64,000 nt of DNA from Candidatus Thiothrix sulfatifontis (lineage in GTDB: Bacteria; Pseudomonadota; Gammaproteobacteria; Thiotrichales; Thiotrichaceae): positions 744,001 through 808,000 of the forward strand of contig CP094685.1 in the NCBI GenBank assembly GCA_022828425.1, given 5' to 3'. The notes under the pieces were generated by a model. The model was not told where the DNA came from and made no database searches. It saw only the letters and a list, made by a program, of their open reading frames with translations. Shown one piece after another: positions 54,654 to 61,357 of the stretch; position 1 is the first letter of the stretch, and every line of letters begins with the position of its first letter. A program made the position numbers and the translations under genes.

Positions 54654-54668
54654 GCAAGTGATTGCCCA
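54654..54668 (-). promoter_or_regulatory. Weak sigma-54-like promoter for the amino-acid ABC operon
   Basis: On the minus strand TGGGCA-N5-TTGC has correct GG to GC spacing but an imperfect -24 box. It sits upstream of the ATPase gene and faces away from the TorF-like gene. Confidence 0.35.
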
Positions 54669-54723
54669 CCATTCAACTAGAAATTGCTTGAATTGCGCTT
54701 GCTAGAACAGGCATAAAGACTAC

Positions 54724-54740
54724 TTGCCTTGAAATGGTGC
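54724..54740 (+). promoter_or_regulatory. NtrC-like site upstream of the TorF-like porin gene
   Basis: TTGC-N7-TGGTGC matches the spacing of the NtrC-binding site at glnA as I recall it, about 55 bases before the sigma-54-like promoter. It could also serve the divergent ABC operon. Confidence 0.5.
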
Positions 54741-54794
54741 GGGATACGTTTGGCTTGCACACATCTGATGCTCAATAATTCAGGCTGATATTGC

Positions 54795-54810
54795 TGGCAT
54801 GGATATTGCT
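54795..54810 (+). promoter_or_regulatory. Sigma-54-like promoter of the TorF-like porin gene
   Basis: TGGCAT-N5-TTGCT has the conserved GG and GC with correct spacing. It lies about 80 bases before the start codon at 54891. Confidence 0.6.
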
Positions 54811-54890
54811 TTGGATTTAACAGCCAATGTCCTGTTACTTTTCAAGGTGATGTGGTTGGTTCCTATTTGTAATTACGTTTGAGGTGTTGT

Positions 54891-55556
54891 ATGCATACTA
54901 AAAAAACGCTTGCTAGTGGTCTGCTGGTGATGTTGTCTGCGGCTGCGTTGACCGCACCCGTTGCTCATGCGGGTTCTGGTGCAGAAGTGTCTGCTTCTGC
55001 CGGGGTCGCTAACATGTATTTGTGGCGCGGTTTTGATCTGGGTGATGGCGACGCGGCTGTCTATGGTGATCTGAAAGTAAAACACGGTTCCGGTGCGTAT
55101 GCAGGCATCTGGGGTTCTTCCGGCGACGCTACCTTGGGTACAGAGTATGACTTGTATGCTGGTTGGGCGGGAAAAGTAGGCAGTTTAGACGTTGACACAG
55201 CGCTTTGGAGCTACGTTTATCCTGATTCTGGCAAAGGCAACATCGACCCAGGCGAATTGGTTGATGCAGTGGTGTCTGTTGGCTCTGGCCCTGCAAATGT
55301 CACGTTGTATGAAGCACTGGAAGGTGACGATGCGAATGAATACCGCTATGTCACCGCTAAATACACGAAAGATAAATATTCAGCCATGTACGGTCAGCAC
55401 ATGTATGAAGAAGGTGCCAGCCCAGGTCACATCCAGCTTGGCTACCAGTACAATGACAACCTCGGCTTTGCGGTGAGCCAGTTTGTCGTGGATAACGAAG
55501 AAGTCGATGACAATCCACAGTTTTTGGTGAACTACACCTTGCCACTGACTAAATAA
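54891..55556 (+). CDS. TorF-family putative porin
   Basis: This 221-residue outer-membrane protein has a signal peptide (hydrophobic S-G-L-L-V-M-L-S-A-A-A-L-T) cut near A-H-A, residues 20-25. The mature start E-V-S-A-S-A-G-V-A-N-M-Y-L-W-R-G-F-D is the family signature of TIGR02001 (TorF). The beta-rich sequence ends ...F-L-V-N-Y-T-L-P-L-T-K. GAGGT precedes ATG 54891. Its location beside urtABCDE and its sigma-54/NtrC-like signals suggest it admits urea or another small nitrogen source; this is inference. Confidence 0.8.
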   Translation: MHTKKTLASGLLVMLSAAALTAPVAHAGSGAEVSASAGVANMYLWRGFDLGDGDAAVYGDLKVKHGSGAYAGIWGSSGDATLGTEYDLYAGWAGKVGSLDVDTALWSYVYPDSGKGNIDPGELVDAVVSVGSGPANVTLYEALEGDDANEYRYVTAKYTKDKYSAMYGQHMYEEGASPGHIQLGYQYNDNLGFAVSQFVVDNEEVDDNPQFLVNYTLPLTK

Positions 55557-55578
55557 ACTCCATTTAATGGTTTTGAAG

Positions 55579-55603
55579 AGGGATGCTACGGCATCCCTTT
55601 TTT
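55579..55603 (+). terminator. Rho-independent terminator after the porin gene
   Basis: The stem AGGGATGC with GCATCCCT and a TACG tetraloop is followed by T6, starting 22 bases after the stop. Confidence 0.9.
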
Positions 55604-55651
55604 ATGCCTGTCGTTTTCGCAAACGTCATTAATGGTGCAAATGTTGTTTTA

Positions 55652-55668
55652 TTGCATCGGTTTGGTGC
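55652..55668 (+). promoter_or_regulatory. NtrC-like site upstream of urtA
   Basis: TTGC-N7-TGGTGC has the same architecture as the site before the porin gene. It is 23 bases before the sigma-54 promoter, closer than usual for an enhancer. Another TGGTGC half-site is at 55633-55638. Confidence 0.6.
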
Positions 55669-55691
55669 GTAATTACCACAGCCAAATACTC

Positions 55692-55707
55692 TGGCACGCT
55701 TTGTGCT
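55692..55707 (+). promoter_or_regulatory. Sigma-54 promoter of urtABCDE
   Basis: TGGCAC-N5-GTGCT has a perfect -24 box and the GC of the -12 box at correct spacing. urtA starts at 55756. Nitrogen control of urt genes is known in other bacteria. Confidence 0.7.
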
Positions 55708-55755
55708 TAATCCTGAACAGAATAAATTTTTCATCCATCCTTCAGGAGTGACCCA

Positions 55756-57066
55756 ATGTTTCTTAAAAACGTTTTCAAACAAACTTTGTTGGTTGTGAGC
55801 ATGGCGGCGGCGCTGGGGACATCCAGCTTGGCAATGGCTGCTGATGACACCATCAAGGTAGGCGTGTTGCATTCCCTCTCCGGCACGATGGCGATCAGTG
55901 AAACCACCCTGAAAGACACCATGCTGATGCTGATTGATGAGCAAAACAAAAAAGGCGGCGTACTGGGCAAGCAACTCGAAGCCGTGGTGGTTGACCCTGC
56001 CTCCAACTGGCCTTTGTTTGCGGAAAAAGCCCGTGACCTGATCGAAAAAGACAAAGTAGCGGCGACCTTCGGTTGCTGGACATCGGTTTCCCGCAAATCC
56101 GTGCTGCCCGTGTTTGAAGAGAAAAACAGCCTGCTGTTCTACCCGGTGCAATACGAAGGTGAAGAGTCTTCCAAAAACGTATTCTACACAGGTGCTGCGC
56201 CGAACCAGCAAGCCATCCCCGCCGTTGATTACCTGATGAAAGAAGGCGAAGTGAAACGCTGGGTATTGGCAGGCACAGACTACGTTTACCCACGCACCAC
56301 CAACAAGATTCTGGAAGCGTATCTGAAATCCAAAGGTGTCGATGAAAAAGACATCATGATCAACTACACCCCGTTCGGTCATTCTGACTGGCAGTCCATC
56401 GTGGCTGACATCAAGAAATTCGGCGGCGAAGGCAAGAAAACTGCCGTGGTTTCCACCATCAACGGCGATGCTAACGTACCGTTCTACAAAGAACTGGGCA
56501 ACCAGGGCATTTCCGCAGAAGACATCCCCGTCGTCGCGTTCTCCGTGGGCGAAGAAGAACTCTCCGGTATCGACACCAAACCATTGGTTGGTCATTTGGC
56601 GGCGTGGAACTACTTCATGAGCGTTGAAAACGACGGCAATAAAGAATTCATCAAGCAGTGGAAGGCATACACCAAAAACGACAAGCGCGTCACCAACGAC
56701 CCAATGGAAGCACACGTCATCGGCTTCAAGATGTGGGTAAAAGCAGTCGAGCAAGCCAAATCCACCGACACCGATAAAGTCGCCGAAGCGATGATTGGTC
56801 AGGAAGTGCCGAACCTCACCGGCGGTACGGCGAAAATGCTGCCGAACCACCACTTGACCAAACCGGTGCTGATTGGCGAAATCCAAGAAAACGGTCAGTT
56901 TGAGGTCGTCTCCAAAACCCCAGAAGTTGCGGGTGACGCATGGTCTGACTTCCTGCCTGACTCCAAAAACATCGTCGCGGATTGGACAGGTAAGGAAACG
57001 GGCGGCAAACCGTGCGGCAACTACAACACTGAAACCAAGAAGTGTTCCGGGCAGAAGTACGAATAA
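55756..57066 (+). CDS. urtA: Urea ABC transporter substrate-binding protein UrtA
   Basis: This 436-residue periplasmic protein has a signal peptide near residues 1-28 (ends A-M-A). The mature start D-D-T-I-K-V-G-V-L-H-S-L-S-G-T-M-A-I-S-E is typical of UrtA, with F-G-C-W-T-S-V-S-R-K-S-V-L-P-V and Y-P-V-Q-Y-E-G near residues 110-135. The C-terminal P-C-G-N-Y-N tail also fits. It is first in the urtABCDE operon and binds urea with high affinity in relatives. A hairpin separates it from urtB. Confidence 0.95.
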   Translation: MFLKNVFKQTLLVVSMAAALGTSSLAMAADDTIKVGVLHSLSGTMAISETTLKDTMLMLIDEQNKKGGVLGKQLEAVVVDPASNWPLFAEKARDLIEKDKVAATFGCWTSVSRKSVLPVFEEKNSLLFYPVQYEGEESSKNVFYTGAAPNQQAIPAVDYLMKEGEVKRWVLAGTDYVYPRTTNKILEAYLKSKGVDEKDIMINYTPFGHSDWQSIVADIKKFGGEGKKTAVVSTINGDANVPFYKELGNQGISAEDIPVVAFSVGEEELSGIDTKPLVGHLAAWNYFMSVENDGNKEFIKQWKAYTKNDKRVTNDPMEAHVIGFKMWVKAVEQAKSTDTDKVAEAMIGQEVPNLTGGTAKMLPNHHLTKPVLIGEIQENGQFEVVSKTPEVAGDAWSDFLPDSKNIVADWTGKETGGKPCGNYNTETKKCSGQKYE

Positions 57067-57082
57067 ATACCCCCATCCCCAA

Positions 57083-57107
57083 CCCTTCCCCCGCAAGGGG
57101 TGAAGGG
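57083..57107 (+). repeat. Intercistronic hairpin between urtA and urtB
   Basis: CCCTTC...CCCC pairs with GGGGTGAAGGG around a short loop, with outer arms CCCCATC and GATGGGG extending it. It may protect the urtA message, as the hairpin in the amino-acid ABC operon may do for its binding protein. Confidence 0.65.
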
Positions 57108-57154
57108 AGCAAGAAGGAAGATGGGGAACTCTTTCTCGGTATTCAGGAAATAGT

Positions 57155-58717
57155 ATGCTGAAAACGACTGATTTCACCCGCCTGTTGCTATTGAGCGTGT
57201 TGTTGTGGCTTTGCCCACCGCTACAAGCTGAGCAGCAAAGTGCAACCCTCACCCAAGCAGCCCCGTTATTTCAGGAAGCCTCTTTCGACAAAACCCGCGA
57301 AGCGGTGGATTTATTGGCTGCCAGCGGTGACGCGGAAGCCGTGCCGTATTTGCAAGCCTTGTTGGATGGGCAACTCTACCAACATAAAGCACAAGGAACG
57401 CTGGTCATCGCCAAGGATGGCAACACTGGCGATGAGTTACGCAAGATTCCCACCAACAACAGTTTGCGCAAATACGTGCGCGGCGCGATTGGGCAACTCA
57501 GTTTAAGCCACCCTGATGCAGCGGTGCGCCTCACCTCCGCCAACGGATTGCTGGAAACGGTCACGCCGGAAATGGCAGGGCAATTACGCGGCTTGCTGGA
57601 CAAAGAAACCGATTCTGCCGTCAAAGAAGCCTTGTCACTCGGCTTGGCAATGGCGGATTTGAATGCAGCGGAACAGCCTGTGCGGTTGGCAGCGATTGAA
57701 TCACTGGCGGGCAATTTACACCCCGGCGTGCGCAATCGCTTGACTACGATGACGACCGATAGCGATGCCGAAGTTGCCAAAGCCGCGCAGGAAGCCTTGC
57801 GCAGTATTGAAGACACCGCAGCGTTGTACGGGCATGTTGAAACGCTGTTTTTCGGCTTGAGCTTGGGTTCGGTGCTGGTGCTGGCGGCGATTGGCTTGGC
57901 GATTACTTTTGGGGTGATGGGCGTGATTAATATGGCGCACGGCGAGCTAATCATGCTGGGGGCGTATACCACTTACATTGTGCAGCAATTGATGCCCAAC
58001 TTTATTGATTACTCGCTGTTTGTGGCAGTGCCTGCGGCGTTCATTGTGTCGGGGTTAATGGGGATTTTGATCGAACGTACCGTGATCCGCCATTTGTACG
58101 GGCGACCGCTGGAAACCTTGCTGGCAACGTTTGGGATTAGCCTGATTCTGCAACAACTGGTGCGCACGGTGATTTCGCCGCAAAACGTGCCGGTTTCCAA
58201 CCCGTCGTGGATGTCGGGTTCGCTGGAAATCAATAGCGTGTTGTCGTTGACCTACAACCGCCTGTATATCGTGCTGTTTTGCCTGATGGTGTTTGCGCTG
58301 CTGTATTTTGTGTTGCGCAAGACCAATCTGGGTTTGCAGGTACGGGCAGTGTCGCAGAATCGGGCAATGGCGCGGGCAATGGGGGTGCGTTCGGCGCGGG
58401 TCGATGCTCTCACCTTCGGGCTGGGTTCGGGGATTGCGGGTGTCGCAGGTGTCGCGCTCAGTCAGTTGACCAACGTGGGGCCGAATCTGGGGCAGGCTTA
58501 CATCATTGATTCGTTCATGGTGGTGGTATTCGGCGGGGTCGGCAATTTGTGGGGAACGTTGGTGGCTGGCTTGTCGCTGGGCGTGGTCAACAAGGTGCTA
58601 GAACCGTGGGCGGGGGCAGTGCTTGCCAAAATTCTGGTGCTGGTTTTCATTATTTTATTCATCCAGAAACGACCGCGTGGGCTATTCCCGCAAAAAGGTC
58701 GGGCAGCGGGGGATTAA
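57155..58717 (+). CDS. urtB: Urea ABC transporter permease UrtB (with HEAT-like N-terminal domain)
   Basis: This 520-residue protein has a signal-like start (L-L-L-L-S-V-L-L-W-L) and an N-terminal periplasmic domain of about 220 residues with alpha-helical repeats (E-A-V-P-Y-L-Q-A-L-L-D ...). A branched-chain-type permease with about eight membrane segments follows (F-G-V-M-G-V-I-N-M-A-H-G-E-L and G-S-G-I-A-G-V-A-G-V-A). This long form is usual in proteobacterial UrtB. It forms the membrane channel with UrtC. Confidence 0.93.
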   Translation: MLKTTDFTRLLLLSVLLWLCPPLQAEQQSATLTQAAPLFQEASFDKTREAVDLLAASGDAEAVPYLQALLDGQLYQHKAQGTLVIAKDGNTGDELRKIPTNNSLRKYVRGAIGQLSLSHPDAAVRLTSANGLLETVTPEMAGQLRGLLDKETDSAVKEALSLGLAMADLNAAEQPVRLAAIESLAGNLHPGVRNRLTTMTTDSDAEVAKAAQEALRSIEDTAALYGHVETLFFGLSLGSVLVLAAIGLAITFGVMGVINMAHGELIMLGAYTTYIVQQLMPNFIDYSLFVAVPAAFIVSGLMGILIERTVIRHLYGRPLETLLATFGISLILQQLVRTVISPQNVPVSNPSWMSGSLEINSVLSLTYNRLYIVLFCLMVFALLYFVLRKTNLGLQVRAVSQNRAMARAMGVRSARVDALTFGLGSGIAGVAGVALSQLTNVGPNLGQAYIIDSFMVVVFGGVGNLWGTLVAGLSLGVVNKVLEPWAGAVLAKILVLVFIILFIQKRPRGLFPQKGRAAGD

Positions 58718-58720
58718 GCC

Positions 58721-59842
58721 ATGTTCATCACACGTATTCTGCAAAACGATCGGGGTGGGCAAATCATGCTGGCGGTACTCGCGCTGGTGTTGGTGCTAGT
58801 TCCCGTCTTGAATTTGCTCGTGCCAGAAGGCAGTTTTCTGCACATGCCGACGTATTTGGTGACGTTGCTCGGCAAGTATTTGACCTACGCCTTGTTAGCC
58901 GTGGCGGTGGATTTGGTGTGGGGTTATCTGGGAATCCTCAGCCTTGGACACGGGGCATTCTTTGCCCTTGGCGGTTACGCGATGGGCATGTATTTGATGC
59001 GCCAGATCGGGGATCGCGGGGTGTATGGCAACCCGGAATTGCCGGATTTCATGGTGTTTTTGAGCTGGAAAGAACTGCCGTGGTTTTGGCAGGGCTTTGA
59101 TATGTTTTGGTTTGCGATGCTGATGGCGTTGCTCGTGCCGGGACTGCTGGCGTTTGTGTTTGGTTGGTTGGCGTTCCGCTCAAGGGTGACGGGGGTGTAT
59201 TTGTCGATCATTACCCAAGCACTGACTTACGCGCTATTGCTGGCATTTTTCCGCAATGAAATGGGCTTTGGCGGGAATAATGGCTTGACCGATTTCAAGG
59301 ATATTTTGGGTTTCAGCCTGCAATCTGATGGGACGCGCATGACGCTGTTCGTGCTGTCGGGACTGGCATTGGCGGGTGGGTATTTGTTGTGCCGTTACAT
59401 TATCAACTCTAAGCTGGGGCGGATTGTGGTCGCTATCCGTGATGCGGAAAGTCGCACGCGCTTTGTTGGCTACCGCGTCGAGCATTACAAGGTGTGGGTG
59501 TTTACCGTGTCGGCGATGCTGGCGGGTGTCGCGGGCGCGTTGTACGTGCCGCAAGTGGGCATTATCAACCCCGGCGAATTTTCCCCGCTCAACTCGATTG
59601 AAATCGTGATTTGGGTGGCGATTGGCGGGCGTGCCACGCTGTACGGCGCGGTGCTGGGCGCGATTCTGGTCAACTACGCCAAAACGGTGTTCACCGGACT
59701 GATGCCGGAATCGTGGATTTTCATGCTGGGCGCGTTATTCGTGCTGGTCACGCTGTATTTGCCGCAAGGCTTGGCGGGACTGGTGAAAAACATCAAGGAA
59801 AACCGCTGGTTACACAAATTTAGCAGGAGGGCGCAAGCATGA
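58721..59842 (+). CDS. urtC: Urea ABC transporter permease UrtC
   Basis: This 373-residue permease starts three bases after urtB. Membrane segments and the permease motifs G-Y-L-G-I-L-S-L-G-H-G-A-F-F-A-L-G-G-Y and A-I-R-D-A-E-S-R-T-R-F-V-G-Y are typical. Its stop overlaps urtD by four bases. Confidence 0.94.
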   Translation: MFITRILQNDRGGQIMLAVLALVLVLVPVLNLLVPEGSFLHMPTYLVTLLGKYLTYALLAVAVDLVWGYLGILSLGHGAFFALGGYAMGMYLMRQIGDRGVYGNPELPDFMVFLSWKELPWFWQGFDMFWFAMLMALLVPGLLAFVFGWLAFRSRVTGVYLSIITQALTYALLLAFFRNEMGFGGNNGLTDFKDILGFSLQSDGTRMTLFVLSGLALAGGYLLCRYIINSKLGRIVVAIRDAESRTRFVGYRVEHYKVWVFTVSAMLAGVAGALYVPQVGIINPGEFSPLNSIEIVIWVAIGGRATLYGAVLGAILVNYAKTVFTGLMPESWIFMLGALFVLVTLYLPQGLAGLVKNIKENRWLHKFSRRAQA

Positions 59843-60630
59843 GCGAAGGCGCACATTTACGCCAGACTGAGGCGGGGCAACCGGATGCCAGCCACAAGGC
59901 GATTCTGTATCTGGAAGATTTGAACGTTAGCTTCGACGGTTTCAAGGCGATTAATAACCTGACGCTGTACATTGATTCCGGCGAATTGCGTTGCATCATC
60001 GGCCCCAACGGTGCGGGCAAAACCACCATGATGGACATTATCACCGGCAAAACCCGCCCCAACAGCGGGCAGGCGTGGTTTGGGCAAACGGTGGATTTGC
60101 TGAAACTCTCCGAACCCGAAATTGCCAACGCCGGTATCGGGCGCAAATTCCAGAAGCCCACCGTGTTTGAATCGCACAGCGTCGCCGAAAATCTGGAACT
60201 GGCGATGCACGGCAATAAAAGCGTGTGGTACAGCCTCCGCGCCCGTTTGAGCGGCGAACAGCACGCCTTGATTGATGAAACCTTGCAAACCATCGGCTTG
60301 ACCGAGAACTACCATAAGCAAGCAGGCGCGTTATCGCACGGGCAAAAGCAATGGCTGGAAATCGGCATGTTGCTGGTGCAAAAACCGCATTTGCTGCTGG
60401 TTGACGAACCTGTTGCCGGGATGACGCATCAGGAAATGGAGCGTACTGCCGAATTGCTCACCTCGTTGGCTGGCAAGCATTCGGTGGTGGTAGTGGAACA
60501 TGACATGGATTTCGTGCGTTCCATCGCCAACAAGGTCACGGTGTTACACCAAGGCAGCGTGTTAGCCGAAGGCACAATGGATGAAGTGCAAAACGATCAG
60601 CGCGTGATCGAAGTGTATCTGGGGGAATAA
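59839..60630 (+). CDS. urtD: Urea ABC transporter ATPase UrtD
   Basis: This 263-residue ATPase has Walker A G-P-N-G-A-G-K-T-T, the modified signature L-S-H-G-Q-K-Q-W-L-E-I (typical of UrtD) and Walker B L-L-L-V-D-E-P-V-A-G-M. It begins inside the end of urtC and is followed immediately by urtE. Confidence 0.95.
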   Translation: MSEGAHLRQTEAGQPDASHKAILYLEDLNVSFDGFKAINNLTLYIDSGELRCIIGPNGAGKTTMMDIITGKTRPNSGQAWFGQTVDLLKLSEPEIANAGIGRKFQKPTVFESHSVAENLELAMHGNKSVWYSLRARLSGEQHALIDETLQTIGLTENYHKQAGALSHGQKQWLEIGMLLVQKPHLLLVDEPVAGMTHQEMERTAELLTSLAGKHSVVVVEHDMDFVRSIANKVTVLHQGSVLAEGTMDEVQNDQRVIEVYLGE

Positions 60631-61326
60631 ATGCTCAAAGTCGAACAACTCAACCAGTATTACGGCGAAAGCCACACGCTGTGGGATCTGGAAATGCACG
60701 TCCCGGAAGGACAATGCACCGTGCTGATGGGGCGCAATGGCGTGGGTAAAACCACCTTGCTCCAGTGCATCATGGGTTTGATCAAAGCGCGGGATGGCGT
60801 GATTCAGTATCAGGGACAAAACCTGCTGGGGATGGATGCGGAAAAGCGTGCCAACCTCGGCATTGGCTACGTACCACAAGGGCGGCAGATTTTCCCGCTG
60901 CTGACGGTGGAAGAGAATTTGCTGATTGGTTTGCCAGCGCGGCGTGACAAGGTGCGCAGCATTCCGCCGTTCATTTTTGAGCTGTTTCCGGTGTTGAAGG
61001 AAATGCTGGGGCGGCGCGGCGGCGACTTGTCCGGCGGGCAACAGCAGCAATTGGCGATTGGGCGGGCATTGGTGCTTGACCCGAAACTGCTGATTCTCGA
61101 TGAACCGACCGAAGGCATTCAGCCGAATATCGTGGCGGAAATCGGCGACATTATCCGCAAGCTCAACAAAGACATTGGGCTGACGGTGTTGCTGGTGGAA
61201 CAGAAATTGCCGTTTGCGCGGAAAGTGGGGGATCGGTTTTGTATTCTGGATCGCGGGCGGCGTGTGGCGGAGGGGGAGATGCATACGCTGGATGATGGGT
61301 TGATTCAGCGGTATTTGACGGTATAA
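60631..61326 (+). CDS. urtE: Urea ABC transporter ATPase UrtE
   Basis: This 231-residue ATPase has Walker A G-R-N-G-V-G-K-T-T, signature L-S-G-G-Q-Q-Q-Q-L-A-I-G-R and Walker B L-L-I-L-D-E-P-T-E-G-I. It starts on the base after the urtD stop codon, so it is coupled to it. No urease genes are in the window. Confidence 0.95.
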   Translation: MLKVEQLNQYYGESHTLWDLEMHVPEGQCTVLMGRNGVGKTTLLQCIMGLIKARDGVIQYQGQNLLGMDAEKRANLGIGYVPQGRQIFPLLTVEENLLIGLPARRDKVRSIPPFIFELFPVLKEMLGRRGGDLSGGQQQQLAIGRALVLDPKLLILDEPTEGIQPNIVAEIGDIIRKLNKDIGLTVLLVEQKLPFARKVGDRFCILDRGRRVAEGEMHTLDDGLIQRYLTV

Positions 61327-61357
61327 CGCCGCCAAATACCTGACTTTTGCATGAACG

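Noticed and set aside
55564-57252. A 562-codon open frame on the minus strand
   Set aside because: It lies antisense to urtA, whose protein has a signal peptide and clear family motifs. The antisense product is Phe/Val/His-rich and unlike any family; codon bias of urtA explains the open frame.
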